Under the pieces are notes generated by a model. It was not told where the DNA came from. It was given only the letters and a program-made list of their open reading frames with translations, and did not search any database. Shown here piece after piece: positions 1 to 10,810 of a DNA stretch of 57,875 nucleotides. Positions within the stretch are counted from its first letter, which is position 1, and the number at the start of each line of letters is the position of its first letter. This DNA is from an uncultured Lachnospiraceae bacterium (GTDB lineage Bacteria > Bacillota > Clostridia > Lachnospirales > Lachnospiraceae), in NCBI GenBank assembly GCA_947625875.1, contig CANQQG010000006.1, positions 1 through 57,875 of the forward strand, written 5' to 3'. A program made the position numbers and the translations under genes.

Positions 1-654
1 TTATTCTTCCGGATAGAGCGCGTCATAATATTGTTCCGCAAGATAATCCAGAAACGGCTCGTCAAAATCCGGAAACTGTTCCTGTAACGCCTGTTTCATA
101 AAAGAACTGCGCAAAAAATAATTCTGCTCCGCCGCCTCTTTGTCCCCGACGCCCGCCTTTTCATCCAGCGCCTGCGCCGTATAGGCGTTTAAAAACCATG
201 CGTCCGCAGCCGCCCTGCGCTCTTTTTCCACTTCCGCTTCAAGCCTGATTTTTTTCAGTTTCGTCCACGAGCGTATGCCGATGATGATAAAAGCGGCAAA
301 CAGCCCGCCCATAACCGCCCCGGATATATATTTCATATAGGACGCGAACTGCAGCGGGATAACGCCCGCGTAGATGAGCGCGAGCAGGATAAAACCGCCA
401 ATGCCCACGAGCAGGAATGAAAACGCCGTCGACCGCTCATCCTCATACCGTACGGATTTTTCCACATAAGCATGATTTCCGCCGGAAAGCATCCGCATAT
501 TTTCGCGGCTCTCCATCCGGCCGTAAGCCTCGGCTTTCTGCAATGCCGCGCCGCTGTCCACTTCCACCGGAAGCTCTTCCACCAGAGGCGAGCCGCATTC
601 TGCGCAGACGGCAATGCCGCTGCGGTATTCTGTTTTACATTTCGGACACCACAT
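1..654 (-). CDS. Zinc-ribbon membrane protein, function unknown
   Basis: A 217-residue protein that opens with a zinc ribbon (Cys 3, 6, 17 and 20). A charged linker follows, then two hydrophobic segments at about residues 77-100 and 107-128, then an acidic, helix-rich tail rich in Ala, Glu, Phe and Tyr. This suggests a small membrane protein with a cytoplasmic metal-binding head. The start at 654 has a GGAG box seven bases upstream, and the stop lies exactly at the window edge. It is 35 bp downstream of another zinc-ribbon membrane protein on the same strand, so the two probably share a transcript with folD and ftsK. I do not recognise a named family; the function is unknown. Confidence 0.8.
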   Translation of the reverse strand: MWCPKCKTEYRSGIAVCAECGSPLVEELPVEVDSGAALQKAEAYGRMESRENMRMLSGGNHAYVEKSVRYEDERSTAFSFLLVGIGGFILLALIYAGVIPLQFASYMKYISGAVMGGLFAAFIIIGIRSWTKLKKIRLEAEVEKERRAAADAWFLNAYTAQALDEKAGVGDKEAAEQNYFLRSSFMKQALQEQFPDFDEPFLDYLAEQYYDALYPEE

Positions 655-689
655 AATTTTTCTCCATTTCTTAATTCCGGACGCCCGGC

Positions 690-1853
690 TTATCCGGGCT
701 GATACGTATATTCTGCCTGGCGCACCGCGCTGCTGTTTCCATAAGCGTCCACAATGATGACGGAAAGCGTGGAAACCCCTTCCGGCATCTCGATCCCGCC
801 GGTATATAACGTGCCGTTGTAAGCGGTCAGGTCTGTTCCCGCCTGCCAGGAATAATACGCCTGGCTTCCGATCGGCACATCGATCGTGATCATCTGCGGG
901 GACGTATAATAACCGCTCTCCGGATATACTTCCGGCAGCCCTTCCGCGCCGTCAAGCGCGCCGTCTCCCGTTTCGCCGCCAATCTGATACTCGCCGGAAA
1001 TCTCCTCCCCGTAAATGCCTTTTTCATTGCGGCACACCGCCTTTACGGTATAATGCCCCTGTTCGAGCAGGAGCGCGTCATAATAGATCTTTCCGTTTTC
1101 TTTTGGCGAAGAGCCGTCAAGCGTATAGTAAATGTTCAGCCCGTCTTCCGCCGCTATCGTAAGCTCCAGGCTGTTTTCATAGACGCCCGGCGCAATGCCG
1201 AACGACGGCAGATCCACCAGATACGCTTTTAACATATCATAGACCGTTTCGTTTGGCGCGCGTTCAGCCAGGGCGGCGATCTCCCCCTGGTTTTCTTCTT
1301 CCAGATACAGCTGCAGCAGCTTTTCATAAGCGGGATAATTATCCGCGTCCAGTTCAATGATATGGTTCAGCGTTTTCATCTGCAGAGCGGTATTTTCCGT
1401 TTTTTCAGCCACGCGCTCCTGCATGGCAAGATATTCCAGATTGTCCGCGTCCTGCTCCAGGAGAGTATCCAAAGCCGCGCCCGCCGCCTCATAATCATCT
1501 TCCGCAAATGACATAAGGCAGTTTAAATAGCCGCTCTCCGCTTCCGTATAACCATAATCCCCGGGGAAACGCTGCATTGCAAACGCGATGGCCGCAAATG
1601 CCGCGGCGCAGGCAAGCAGCGAAGCCGCAAGCCTGCCCGGCCGCTTTTTCTTCGGGAGCTCCTCCGCGTCCTCATCATCCTGCGGATAGAACGCCCTGCC
1701 GGAATAACCCGCAATATTTTCATCTTCCATCACCGTATGCAGCAGTTCCTTTTCCATGTTGCTATAATTAAAATTTTGCGCGGCAGGCTTTCCGCAGCGC
1801 GGACAGATCCGGTTCGCTTCGCTGAATTCCGTTCCGCAATTTGAACATTTCAT
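690..1853 (-). CDS. Zinc-ribbon, single-TM protein with TPR-like and chitobiase-type beta domains
   Basis: A 387-residue protein. The N-terminal zinc ribbon (Cys 3, 6, 17, 20) is followed by one membrane span at about 75-94. A helical stretch at about 105-210 resembles TPR repeats. Two beta-rich segments (about 225-290 and 305-385) contain the IYYTLDGSSP-type signature of the chitobiase/beta-hexosaminidase C-terminal fold. That fold is known as an accessory, carbohydrate-associated module. The likely topology is zinc ribbon inside and the TPR and beta modules outside. An AGGAGGG box sits eight bases before the ATG, and folD stops 14 bp upstream. The architecture is clear; the ligand and role are not. 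Confidence 0.85.
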   Translation of the reverse strand: MKCSNCGTEFSEANRICPRCGKPAAQNFNYSNMEKELLHTVMEDENIAGYSGRAFYPQDDEDAEELPKKKRPGRLAASLLACAAAFAAIAFAMQRFPGDYGYTEAESGYLNCLMSFAEDDYEAAGAALDTLLEQDADNLEYLAMQERVAEKTENTALQMKTLNHIIELDADNYPAYEKLLQLYLEEENQGEIAALAERAPNETVYDMLKAYLVDLPSFGIAPGVYENSLELTIAAEDGLNIYYTLDGSSPKENGKIYYDALLLEQGHYTVKAVCRNEKGIYGEEISGEYQIGGETGDGALDGAEGLPEVYPESGYYTSPQMITIDVPIGSQAYYSWQAGTDLTAYNGTLYTGGIEMPEGVSTLSVIIVDAYGNSSAVRQAEYTYQPG

Positions 1854-1866
1854 GCAACACGCCCTC

Positions 1867-2706
1867 CTATCTGCCCATGGCTTCCACGCAGTTGTTCATG
1901 AGCATTGCGATCGTCATCGGGCCGACGCCGCCAGGCACAGGCGTAATCGCTTCTGTGATCGGACTTACGCTGTCAAAATCCACGTCGCCGCACAATTTGT
2001 TTTCCGCGTTGCGGTGGATTCCGACGTCGATCACAACCGCTCCCTCTTTTACATACGATGCGTCGATAAATTTCGGCTTTCCGATCGCCACGATCAAAAT
2101 ATCCGCTCTTTTGCAGATATCCTTCAGATTTTCTGTTTTCGAGTGCGCAATCGTCACCGTCGCATTTTCCCGCAGCATCAGTAACGCCATCGGCTTCCCG
2201 ACAATATTGCTGCGCCCGATGACAACGCAGTTTTTTCCGGCGATCTTTATGCCGGAACGCTTTAACAGCTGGATCACGCCCGCAGGCGTACAGGACACAA
2301 ATCCCGCCAGCCCGCTCACCAGCGCGCCCACATTCTGCGGATGGAAACCGTCCACGTCTTTGGAAGGCGAGATCGCCTGAATAATCCGGTTTTCATTGAT
2401 GTGCGCAGGCACCGGAAGCTGTACAAGAATGCCGTTTACCTTTTCATCCGCGTTTAATCTCCCGATCAGATCCAACAGTTCTTCCTCTGTCGTCTCCTCC
2501 GGCAGTTCATAAGCCAGAGAATCTATGCCTATGTATGCGCATGCGCGTTTTTTATTGCGCACGTAAACGGCGGAAGCCGGATCGTCCCCCACCTGGATCA
2601 CCGCCAGGCAGCCCTGAATGCCCTGTTCCTTTAATGCGGCCGCCTTTTCTTTTAATTCGTCCTTAATTTCCTGTGAAATGCGTTTCCCATCAATTAAATA
2701 TGCCAT
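1867..2706 (-). CDS. folD: Bifunctional methylenetetrahydrofolate dehydrogenase / methenyltetrahydrofolate cyclohydrolase
   Basis: A 279-residue cytoplasmic enzyme of one-carbon metabolism. It oxidises 5,10-methylene-THF with NADP and hydrolyses the methenyl product to 10-formyl-THF. Full family length. Recognisable are the substrate-binding KDVDGFHPQNVG region, the NADP-binding GRSNIVGKP turn and the closing PVPGGVGPMT motif. The YVRNKKRA segment holds the usual catalytic lysine. Translation starts at 2706 with AAGGAG about ten bases upstream. It lies 15 bp after ftsK, which suggests co-transcription. The assignment is secure. Confidence 0.97.
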   Translation of the reverse strand: MAYLIDGKRISQEIKDELKEKAAALKEQGIQGCLAVIQVGDDPASAVYVRNKKRACAYIGIDSLAYELPEETTEEELLDLIGRLNADEKVNGILVQLPVPAHINENRIIQAISPSKDVDGFHPQNVGALVSGLAGFVSCTPAGVIQLLKRSGIKIAGKNCVVIGRSNIVGKPMALLMLRENATVTIAHSKTENLKDICKRADILIVAIGKPKFIDASYVKEGAVVIDVGIHRNAENKLCGDVDFDSVSPITEAITPVPGGVGPMTIAMLMNNCVEAMGR

Positions 2707-2721
2707 ATATACCCTTCTCCT

Positions 2722-5610
2722 TTATAAATATTCTTCCTGATATTGTGCAAATTCTTCCTGGCTCATCTGGATTTTGCGCGGTTTCGTCCCCTCTTCCGGA
2801 CCGACTACCCCGGCTTCCTCCAGCTGGTCCATAATGCGCGCAGCCCGGTTAAATCCGATCTTGAAATAACGCTGCAGCATACTGACAGACGCTTTCTCCT
2901 TATCAATGATCAGCTGCGCCGCATCTGCAAAATAAGCGTCCCGGTCATTTGCAGGCGAAGCGTCGACCGAAACAGCTCCGGAATCCGAAAGCGCGGCTGC
3001 AACTTTTTGTTCAATCTCATGGTTATACGCCGCGCCGCCATTTTGCTCTGACAAAAATTCAACCACATCCGACACTTCCTCGTCAGAGATAAACGCCCCC
3101 TGTACGCGGATCGGCTTTTGCAGGCCCTGCGGATAAAACAGCATATCGCCCTTTCCAAGCAGCTTTTCCGCGCCGTTGATATCAAGGATCGTGCGCGAAT
3201 CGATGCCCGACGTCACCGAAAACGCGATACGCGAAGGCATATTCGCTTTAATTAAACCTGTAATGACATTTACGGACGGGCGCTGTGTCGCGATCACCAG
3301 ATGGATGCCACAGGCCCTTGCAAGCTGCGCCAGACGGCAGATCGCATCCTCCACGTCTCCCGGAGAAACCATCATAAGATCCGCAAGCTCGTCTACAATT
3401 ATGACAATATACGGCATCTTTTGCGGCCCATCGCCGCCTGCGCCAGATGCAAGCTGCTTTATTTTCGCATTGTAGCCTTTGATGTCACGCACACCGCAAT
3501 TTGCGAATTTCTGGTAACGCTCCATCATTTCCGACACCGCCCAGTGCAGCGCACCCGCCGCCTTTTTCGGATCGGTCACGACCGGCAGCAGAAGGTGCGG
3601 GATCCCGTTATAGACATTTAATTCCACAACTTTCGGATCGACCATGATCAGCTTCACATCTTCCGGATCCGCCTTATAGATAATGCTCATGATGATCGTA
3701 TTGATGCAGACGGATTTTCCGGATCCTGTCGCGCCCGCGATCAGAAGATGCGGCATTTTACAGATGTCCGTTACAATCACCTTGCCCGCGATATCTTTCC
3801 CGACGGCAAAGGCGCATGGGGATTTATGCTTTTTAAACTCCTCTGATTCAACCAGTTCCCGGAACATGACCGTAACCGTTTCTTTGTTCGGCACCTCAAT
3901 TCCAATCGCGGCTTTCCCGGGAATCGGCGCCTCGATACGGATATCAGGCGCGGCAAGGTTCAGCTTGATATCATCTGCAAGGTTGACGATCTTGCTCACC
4001 TTGACGCCCATCTCAGGCTGAATCTCATAGCGCGTGACAGACGGCCCGCAGCTGACGTTTAAAATCGTAACGTTGACGCCAAAGTTTTTCAGCGTCTGCT
4101 GCAGCTTTAACGCGGTTTCCTGCAAATGCTGTCTGGAATCGCCCGTCTGTGACGCGTCCCCCGCCTTTAAAAGCCGCTCCGAAGGGAAAACATACGCACG
4201 TCTGGCCTGCGGCTGCGGCCGTACCTGCGCCTGAACCGCAGTGACATTTTTTTCAAGTTCCGCCTGCGGCCGCTTCGGCTTTCCTGTCAACGCCCCCGCC
4301 GTCTCCGCCATTGGCTGCGGCGCCGGGTTATCGACAGGCTCCGGTATCAATGCGTCAAAATCATGAAATTCATGGTCAGCTTCATCCTCTGTGAAGATAT
4401 CAAACGCCGTTTCCTGCTCTAATGCATCTTCTGCATCTGATACTGGTTCCGGTACAGATAGATCCCCGATATCGATATCACCGATATCATCTGCATTATC
4501 ATATTCAACTGTTTCCTGTGCCGCATAAGGGGCAGGTTCTTCCGTTTCCTGCAATCCATAAAGGGCGGGTTCCTCTGCCGCCATTAACACGCGGTCTGAC
4601 TCCGGTCCGGATGAGAGATCCGGCAGCAGTTCCGAAAACAGATCGCTCGTCTTAGCCAGGATATCCTCTGCCTCTGAAACAGACGCGCTTTCCGGCGCTG
4701 CCTGAACGGGTTCGCTTGGCGCAAGCGCGATCTTACGGTTTATCACCGGCACATTCTCCATAACAGGCATTTGCGGCTGCAGCTTGCGGGCAGCCGGCGG
4801 CATTTCTTTTTCTTCTCTTTTTTCTTTTTCTGCAGTCTTCGTTTCGTTGGACATAAAAATCGGGAAATCAGGCTCCGGATGCAGCTCCCCGATCGCATCG
4901 GAAGATTCCTTTGCCGCCGGGCTTTTGAGCGCGGTATCTGTCGACACTCCGACCACCTTATTATCCATACGCCTTTGCCTGCGCTCTTCCACACGCGCCT
5001 CATGCTGGCGGCGCTGTTTTATCGTCTCATCCCGCGCAGAGCGGTATACCCGTTTTCCGCCGGATTCAATATGCCGCCAGAGCGACCGTTCCGTAATCAG
5101 TATCAGACAGATGATCAATACGGCAAAATCTATGACGAACGCACTGACCACCCCAAGATTCGGTTTGATCAGCCAGACCAGAAAGCCGCCCAGAAAGCCG
5201 CCGCCCATTTTCCGCGTCGCCGCCCACCGGAACGAATCGAGCGGATTTTCCGCTGCGGCGTCCCCGCCGATCAGTTCCAGAAAAAAACAAATGAAAATAA
5301 CAAATACGACCGCCGCAGCGATCTTCACAGCCGCGACCGCATTATTTCTGTTGGAAATCATAAATGCAATTCCGGCAAATAACAGCACCGGAAATATGTA
5401 TGCAACAAGCCCGAACAGCCCGAAAAACAAACTGCTGATCAGGTTTCCCAGTTTTCCGGCAATCCCAAAATTGCTGATAAATAAAATAATCGAAAATGCA
5501 AGCACAATCCAGAGGAGCACTTCATTCCGGAACGTGGCGGAAGGAGTTTCCTGCCTGCCCTTTCCGGCAGAAGCGCGCCGCCTGGACGATTTTGCAGACT
5601 GACCAGCCAT
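2722..5610 (-). CDS. ftsK: FtsK/SpoIIIE DNA translocase
   Basis: A 962-residue DNA pump of the division septum that clears chromosome DNA from the closing septum or into the forespore. The N terminus has four hydrophobic spans (about residues 25-170). A low-complexity acidic linker follows to about 480. The motor domain has Walker A GATGSGKS, a DELADL Walker B region and the GTKPRKIQ winged-helix gamma domain at the C terminus. The start at 5610 is preferred over an in-frame ATG at 5649 because GGAGG lies six bases before it, while the earlier ATG has no good box. Whether it acts as FtsK or SpoIIIE cannot be told from sequence alone. Confidence 0.95.
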   Translation of the reverse strand: MAGQSAKSSRRRASAGKGRQETPSATFRNEVLLWIVLAFSIILFISNFGIAGKLGNLISSLFFGLFGLVAYIFPVLLFAGIAFMISNRNNAVAAVKIAAAVVFVIFICFFLELIGGDAAAENPLDSFRWAATRKMGGGFLGGFLVWLIKPNLGVVSAFVIDFAVLIICLILITERSLWRHIESGGKRVYRSARDETIKQRRQHEARVEERRQRRMDNKVVGVSTDTALKSPAAKESSDAIGELHPEPDFPIFMSNETKTAEKEKREEKEMPPAARKLQPQMPVMENVPVINRKIALAPSEPVQAAPESASVSEAEDILAKTSDLFSELLPDLSSGPESDRVLMAAEEPALYGLQETEEPAPYAAQETVEYDNADDIGDIDIGDLSVPEPVSDAEDALEQETAFDIFTEDEADHEFHDFDALIPEPVDNPAPQPMAETAGALTGKPKRPQAELEKNVTAVQAQVRPQPQARRAYVFPSERLLKAGDASQTGDSRQHLQETALKLQQTLKNFGVNVTILNVSCGPSVTRYEIQPEMGVKVSKIVNLADDIKLNLAAPDIRIEAPIPGKAAIGIEVPNKETVTVMFRELVESEEFKKHKSPCAFAVGKDIAGKVIVTDICKMPHLLIAGATGSGKSVCINTIIMSIIYKADPEDVKLIMVDPKVVELNVYNGIPHLLLPVVTDPKKAAGALHWAVSEMMERYQKFANCGVRDIKGYNAKIKQLASGAGGDGPQKMPYIVIIVDELADLMMVSPGDVEDAICRLAQLARACGIHLVIATQRPSVNVITGLIKANMPSRIAFSVTSGIDSRTILDINGAEKLLGKGDMLFYPQGLQKPIRVQGAFISDEEVSDVVEFLSEQNGGAAYNHEIEQKVAAALSDSGAVSVDASPANDRDAYFADAAQLIIDKEKASVSMLQRYFKIGFNRAARIMDQLEEAGVVGPEEGTKPRKIQMSQEEFAQYQEEYL

Positions 5611-5658
5611 TTTCAACCTCCATTTCCAGTCTTTTATATTTTCTTCCATGCCCTGTTT

Positions 5659-6534
5659 TTACGCGATATAAAAATACGTCCCGACGCAGATTGCCCCGAC
5701 AATCAGGCAGTAAACAGAAAACACGATAAATTTTTTCTGTTTCACGACATACAGCATGATTTTAATGCAGATATATCCGACGATTGCGGCAACTGCCGTC
5801 CCGACCAGATAATAAACCCACTCCGCCGCGCTGATATCCAGATTCGGGATATCAAACAGCTGCAGGACGACAGAGCCTAAAATAGCCGGTATGGACATGA
5901 TAAACGAATATTTCACCGCAAATTTGCGGGCGCATCCGCTGACCAGGCAAGCTGTGATCGTCGTCCCGGAGCGGGAAATGCCGGGAAGCGTGGCAAACCC
6001 CTGCGCGATCCCGATCAGAAACGCATTCGTATAGCTGACCTGTTTTGGCATCTTATGGCCCTCCGCAACATGGTCTGCGATAAACAGCAGCGCCGACGTA
6101 ATGATCAGGCAGACGCCCGGCACGATCAGAATCTGCGAAGCGGCTTCGATCAGGTCTGACGCCGCGATCCCGATCACGCCGGTCGGTATCGTAGAGACGA
6201 TGACAAGCATGACAAATTTCCGGTATCCGTTATGAATGATCCTGCGGTATTTTTTATCTCTCTTTCCGGCAAGACGCGCAAACGCAACGCCGACATTGGC
6301 AAAAAAATCCCCGATGATCCCAAAGCCTTCACAGATCATTTTCCAGATGTCCTTATAGTAAACGGCAAATACGGCGATCAATGTGCCGAAATGCAGCAGA
6401 CAATCAAACAGCAGCCCGGTGTCCTTCATGCCGAACGCGATCTTAAACAGCGCCAGGTGGCCGGAACTGCTGACAGGCAGAAATTCTGTGATTCCCTGAA
6501 TCAATCCCATTAAAATTGCTTCCAGTAATGACAT
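5659..6534 (-). CDS. uppP: Undecaprenyl-diphosphatase (BacA type)
   Basis: A 291-residue polytopic membrane enzyme. It removes a phosphate from undecaprenyl diphosphate to recycle the lipid carrier for peptidoglycan and other wall polymers, and overproduction is associated with bacitracin tolerance. The N-terminal GITEFLPVSSSGH signature and the later GISRSGTTI motif are both intact, and about eight hydrophobic segments are visible. AAGGAGG lies seven bases before the start. It sits just upstream of ftsK in the direction of transcription, 48 bp from its start. The length and motifs match the family. Confidence 0.96.
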   Translation of the reverse strand: MSLLEAILMGLIQGITEFLPVSSSGHLALFKIAFGMKDTGLLFDCLLHFGTLIAVFAVYYKDIWKMICEGFGIIGDFFANVGVAFARLAGKRDKKYRRIIHNGYRKFVMLVIVSTIPTGVIGIAASDLIEAASQILIVPGVCLIITSALLFIADHVAEGHKMPKQVSYTNAFLIGIAQGFATLPGISRSGTTITACLVSGCARKFAVKYSFIMSIPAILGSVVLQLFDIPNLDISAAEWVYYLVGTAVAAIVGYICIKIMLYVVKQKKFIVFSVYCLIVGAICVGTYFYIA

Positions 6535-6613
6535 AATACGCCTCCTTGAAAAAAACCATATAGATTTATATTACCATACTCCGGCGTAAATGTCATTCTC
6601 TTTCTTTTATATT

Positions 6614-7336
6614 TTATGAGGCCGACGGTTGGCAGCCATTTTTCCGCGTTTCGATCATCTCATGCAGTTTCCGCAGCGCCTCTTTCATGCCGCCCACCTC
6701 ATTGATAATGCCCTCTCTTACAGTTTCTTCCCCGACCAGTATCGTGCCGAGGTCTTTTGTCATCATCGTCGTATTCATCATCAGCTTTTCCAGCCGGTCT
6801 TCTTTTGCCCTGCAATGCGAGGCGATAAAACCCGTAATGCGGTTCTGCATCTGCTTAAAATACTCATAGGTCGGCGGCGCGCCAATGACCATGCCGTTCA
6901 TCCGCACCGGATGGATAACCATCGTGCCGGTCGGCACAATGAACGAATAGTCTGTGGAAACCGCCAGCGGTATGCCGATCGAATGGCTGCCGCCCAGCAC
7001 GAGCGATACTTTCGGCTTGCTTAACGAAGCGACCATTTCTGCGATCGCAAGCCCCGACTCAATATCGCCGCCTACGGTATTCAAAAGCAGCATCACGCCG
7101 TCAATATTGTCCGCATCTTCAATCTCCGCCAGCTTTGGCAGCACATGCTCATATTTCGTTGTCTTTGTATTGGAAGAGAGGCATTCGTGCCCTTCGATCT
7201 CCCCGATCACAGACAGTAAATAAATCCTGTGATGGTGGTAATTTTCTTCCAGCGTAGCTTCGCCGTTATTTTTAATGTTCTCATTATCGGAAAGCCTCTG
7301 CTCCATTTCGTCATTTTTTGTCTTTTCTTCACCCAT
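6614..7336 (-). CDS. tepA: ClpP-fold serine protease, TepA-like
   Basis: A 240-residue protein of the ClpP/crotonase fold, close to the Bacillus YmfB/TepA group linked to protein export and germination. The nucleophile serine is in the GGSHSIGIP motif and the histidine is in the VIHPVRMNG segment. A charged N-terminal tail of about 45 residues precedes the core. A longer open frame reaches 7516, but its extra residues are Arg/Cys-rich and look non-coding. The ATG at 7336 has GGAGG seven bases upstream, so I use that. TepA homologues are usually cytoplasmic and lack a signal peptide, as here. The substrate is unknown. Confidence 0.88.
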   Translation of the reverse strand: MGEEKTKNDEMEQRLSDNENIKNNGEATLEENYHHHRIYLLSVIGEIEGHECLSSNTKTTKYEHVLPKLAEIEDADNIDGVMLLLNTVGGDIESGLAIAEMVASLSKPKVSLVLGGSHSIGIPLAVSTDYSFIVPTGTMVIHPVRMNGMVIGAPPTYEYFKQMQNRITGFIASHCRAKEDRLEKLMMNTTMMTKDLGTILVGEETVREGIINEVGGMKEALRKLHEMIETRKNGCQPSAS

Positions 7337-7506
7337 GACCGTTCCTCCGGATTTTATTCCCCGGCGAGCCGCCTGACAGGAGCGCCTGTCCGTCCGGCAG
7401 CCGCTGCGGGGTATTTGACTTCTATGCCCGCCTGTACGGAAACATATCGAAGGAAGTATGCGCATTTTTTTTCTTATTATACAGCCATGCATTTTTGCAT
7501 TTCTGC

Positions 7507-7551
7507 GCAAAAACAACGCGCCTGCTTTATCTGACGATAAAACAGACGCGC
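7507..7551 (-). terminator. Rho-independent terminator of glgA
   Basis: Downstream of glgA on the minus strand, the arms at 7517-7531 and 7536-7550 pair (GCGCGTCTG.. with ..CAGGCGCG, small mismatches) around a GTCA loop. They are followed by a TTGTTTTTG tract. This closes the glgA-containing transcript before tepA. Confidence 0.7.
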
Positions 7552-7576
7552 CGAAAGCCGTCCGCCCCTGCGGGGT

Positions 7577-9031
7577 TTATTTATCTCCGATGAGGTAATT
7601 ATACAGCCCTTCATAACGGAATTTTGAAGCGTTCCATGAGAAATCTTTTTCCATGCCGCGGTCGATCATGTGGTTCCAGTCTTTCCGCTTATCATAAAAA
7701 ATGGATTTTGCGTAATTGATCACTTTTAACATTTCCTCGCCGTTGTAATTCGTAAAGGAGAAGCCGTCCCCGGTGTTGTCGTATTCATTGAACGGAACAA
7801 CCGTATCCTTCAGGCCGCCCGTCTCCCGCACGATCGGAGCTGTGCCGTAACGGAAGGAGATCAGCTGCGTCAGGCCGCATGGCTCAAAACGCGATGGCAT
7901 CAGGAACGCGTCCGCCGCCGCATAAAGCTTATGCGCCAGATCGTCTGAGTAGCAGATATTCGCGGAGATCCGGTCGCCGTATTTCCACGCATAGTGGCGG
8001 AACATATTTTCATAATTCGGATCGCCCGTCCCGATAACGACAAACTGCGTGTAATCGTCCACGATACGGTCAATGACATAATTGATGAGGTCAAGCCCTT
8101 TCTGGTCAGTCAGGCGTGAGATCAGGCCGATCATAAACTTATGTTTGTCGACAGCAAGCCCCAGCTCTTCCTGCAGTTTCACTTTGTTATTGGCTTTGCG
8201 TTTCCGCCAGTTGGTAATATCATAATTGGTGTAGATCTTCGGATCAGTGGCAGGGTTATATACATCATAATCAATGCCATTGACAATGCCCTGCATATCA
8301 TAATGCCTTGCGGAAAGCAGCCCGTCTAACCCCTCGCCATAATATGGCGTCTGGATCTCCTGCGCATAAGTGTCGCTTACCGTTGTAATATAATCCGCAT
8401 AAACCAGCCCGCCCTTTAACATACTCGCGTCTTTGTTAAACTCCAGTTTGTCCGGCACGAACAGGTCGTTCGTAAGGCCGCTCAGCCCCTGGATCACTTT
8501 CCTGTCCCAGATGCCCTGGAATTTCAGGTTGTGTATTGTCATAATCGATTTCATGCCCCAATAGAACATATCGCCCTGAAATTCATTTTTCAGATATACC
8601 GGTATCAGCCCGGCCTGCCAGTCATGGCAGTGAATCAGATCCGGCTGGAAATCAATCGCCTTTAACATGGACAAGACCGCTTTGTCAAAGAAAATAAACT
8701 TTTCGATATCGCCGCGGATGTCGCCGTACGGAACCGCACAGTTAAAATACTCCTGGTTATCAATAAAATAATAGGTCACGCCGTCCATCTCATATTTCAG
8801 GACGCCGACATATTTTTCCGGAAGCATCGGGCCCGTACCCATGTAAAAATGCGTCACATATTCAAAATTATTCCGGAAATGCTCCGGTATGCAGCTGTAA
8901 TTCGGGATCACGACGCGGATATCCCAGTATTCCCTGTCAAATTCTTTCGGAAGGGCGCCGCATACATCCGCCAGCCCCCCTGTTTTAATAAATGGCACAC
9001 ACTCTGATGCCGCAAAAAGTATCTTTCTCAT
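7577..9031 (-). CDS. glgA: Glycogen synthase (ADP-glucose type, GT5)
   Basis: A 484-residue glycosyltransferase that extends alpha-1,4-glucan chains from ADP-glucose. It shows the N-terminal KTGGLADV ADP-glucose loop, and the C-terminal MPSRFEPCGLTQL active-site block with the conserved catalytic Glu. Full family length. The open frame extends 20 codons further up, but the ATG at 9031 has a GGAGGG box and gives the canonical MRKILFAASE start. No other glg gene is next to it. The neighbour upstream is yebC, 56 bp away, and a strong terminator lies downstream. Confidence 0.96.
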   Translation of the reverse strand: MRKILFAASECVPFIKTGGLADVCGALPKEFDREYWDIRVVIPNYSCIPEHFRNNFEYVTHFYMGTGPMLPEKYVGVLKYEMDGVTYYFIDNQEYFNCAVPYGDIRGDIEKFIFFDKAVLSMLKAIDFQPDLIHCHDWQAGLIPVYLKNEFQGDMFYWGMKSIMTIHNLKFQGIWDRKVIQGLSGLTNDLFVPDKLEFNKDASMLKGGLVYADYITTVSDTYAQEIQTPYYGEGLDGLLSARHYDMQGIVNGIDYDVYNPATDPKIYTNYDITNWRKRKANNKVKLQEELGLAVDKHKFMIGLISRLTDQKGLDLINYVIDRIVDDYTQFVVIGTGDPNYENMFRHYAWKYGDRISANICYSDDLAHKLYAAADAFLMPSRFEPCGLTQLISFRYGTAPIVRETGGLKDTVVPFNEYDNTGDGFSFTNYNGEEMLKVINYAKSIFYDKRKDWNHMIDRGMEKDFSWNASKFRYEGLYNYLIGDK

Positions 9032-9087
9032 AGCAAAACCCTCCTCATTATTTTTAAACACGCCGTCCGGTGTTTTTGATCCTGTCC

Positions 9088-9816
9088 TCACTCATTCCAG
9101 TTATGGTATACTGTCTGTACATCATCGTCTGCATCAAGCAGATCCAAAATCCGCTGGATATTTGTAATATCCGCTTCCTCTGATAAATCCACAAATGTCT
9201 GCGGGATCATCGTTATCTCCGCATCCGCAAGCGGAACCTGTTCCGCTTCGAGCGCATCGCGCACCGCATTGAAATCCTCCGGCGCGGTTACGATCTCATA
9301 GCTGTCCTCTTCATCCGCAAAGTCCTCCGCTCCCGCATCCAGCGCAAGCATCATCAGGTCGTCCGCATCTTTCCCGCACTCTTCCTTGCTGATGATGATC
9401 TGCCCCTTCTGGTCAAACATATAAGAAACGCAGCCCTGCGTGCCGATGCTCCCCTGCCCTTTTGAAAAACAGTTGCGCACGTTCGCGGCCGTCCGGTTTT
9501 TATTGTCGGTCAGGGCGTTCACAATAATGGCTGTGCCCCCCGGCCCGTATCCTTCATATGTAACGGCTTCGTAATTTACGTTTGCCCCTTCGCCGGACGC
9601 CTTCTTGATCCCGCGGTCGATCGTATCATTCGGCATATTATTCGCCTTCGCTTTTGCGATCACGTCACGAAGCTTGCTGTTATTCGCCGGATCCGCCCCG
9701 CCCTCTTTGACGGCGATCGCGATCTCCCGGCCGATCATGGTAAATATCTTTCCTTTTGCAGCATCATTTTTTTCTTTTTTATGCTTGATATTTGCAAACT
9801 TGGAATGTCCTGACAT
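9088..9816 (-). CDS. yebC: YebC/PmpR-family protein
   Basis: A 242-residue protein with the hallmark [22 protein letters not shown] opening of the YebC/TACO1 family, described as DNA-binding regulators and more recently as factors helping translation of difficult proline-rich stretches. Three domains of the usual length are intact. The acidic C terminus is typical. A GAGGAT box precedes the ATG at 9816. It is followed by glgA on the same strand. Family membership is certain; which of the two roles applies here is not. Confidence 0.96.
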   Translation of the reverse strand: MSGHSKFANIKHKKEKNDAAKGKIFTMIGREIAIAVKEGGADPANNSKLRDVIAKAKANNMPNDTIDRGIKKASGEGANVNYEAVTYEGYGPGGTAIIVNALTDNKNRTAANVRNCFSKGQGSIGTQGCVSYMFDQKGQIIISKEECGKDADDLMMLALDAGAEDFADEEDSYEIVTAPEDFNAVRDALEAEQVPLADAEITMIPQTFVDLSEEADITNIQRILDLLDADDDVQTVYHNWNE

Positions 9817-9909
9817 AAAAATTATCCTCTTTTCTATCTTGTTTCCTGTTTATTTTATCATTTAATTCTATGAATGACAAGAACTATCCTCGCGCACAGC
9901 CGTTTTCTT

Positions 9910-10782
9910 TTATGTAAAGATCCTGCGCACGCGCACAGTCTGTATCATCTTGTCCTTTACGCTGGTAATGTCAAAAGCATATCCGCCATAATTTACGGAA
10001 AATGTCTCCCCGTCCGCCGGGATCTTATCGATCCGCGAGATCAGGAATCCGTTTAGCGTATCATACTCTTCCTCTTCAAATTCCAGATTCAGGACGTCTC
10101 CGACATCGTCCAGCGGCGCCATGCCGCGCATCAGGTAATTATGCTCGGAGAGCTTTTCGATCAGCAGGTCTTCCTTATCATGTTCGTCCTGGATATTGCC
10201 AACGATCTCTTCAAGGATATCCTCCAGCGCGACCAGTCCGCTCGTCTGTCCGTATTCGTCCACGACAATGACCATATGCTCCTTTTTTGCCTGCATCTTC
10301 TGGAACAGGTTGCTGATATTGCGCGTCTCCGGTATAAAATCGGCTTCCTGGAACAGCCCCTCGATATCCTTCAGCGGCATATTCCACACTTCCTCTTTCC
10401 GGCTGAAAGCAAGCGCTTCTTTGATGTGCAGGATGCCGATGATATTGTCGATATCATCCAGATACACCGGAAACCTCGAATACTGTTTTTCCAGCACAAT
10501 ATCCAGCATTTCATAAAACTTCAGGTTTCCGTCCAGCGCCGCGATATTTTTCCTGTGCGTCATGATATCCTTCGCTTCTTTGTCCGTAAATTCAAAAATA
10601 TTATGGATCATTTCCGCTTCGCTTGCCTGAAGCACACCTTTCTGATGCCCTTCCTGCACCATGGAAATAATCTCTTCCTCCGTCACGCGTTCCGGATTTT
10701 TCCGGCTCAGTTTTTTCCAGAATTCACTGAACCATTTGTTTTTTTCCGCGTTATTTATTTTGGGACTCGCGCCATCATCCAT
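9910..10782 (-). CDS. Soluble CorC/HlyC-family CBS-domain protein
   Basis: A 290-residue protein with two CBS domains (about 75-200, including VVVDEYGQTSGLVALEDILEEIVG) and a C-terminal CorC/HlyC transporter-associated domain (about 210-290). The N-terminal DUF21 membrane domain of the full-length family is absent, so this is the short, soluble form often annotated as hemolysin or magnesium/cobalt efflux protein. The N-terminal 60 residues are charged and helical. Binding of adenine nucleotide by the CBS pair is family knowledge, not seen directly. Good AAGGAG box before the start at 10782. Confidence 0.9.
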   Translation of the reverse strand: MDDGASPKINNAEKNKWFSEFWKKLSRKNPERVTEEEIISMVQEGHQKGVLQASEAEMIHNIFEFTDKEAKDIMTHRKNIAALDGNLKFYEMLDIVLEKQYSRFPVYLDDIDNIIGILHIKEALAFSRKEEVWNMPLKDIEGLFQEADFIPETRNISNLFQKMQAKKEHMVIVVDEYGQTSGLVALEDILEEIVGNIQDEHDKEDLLIEKLSEHNYLMRGMAPLDDVGDVLNLEFEEEEYDTLNGFLISRIDKIPADGETFSVNYGGYAFDITSVKDKMIQTVRVRRIFT

Positions 10783-10810
10783 AAAATTTTCTCCTTTTTT
10801 ATAAAATTAC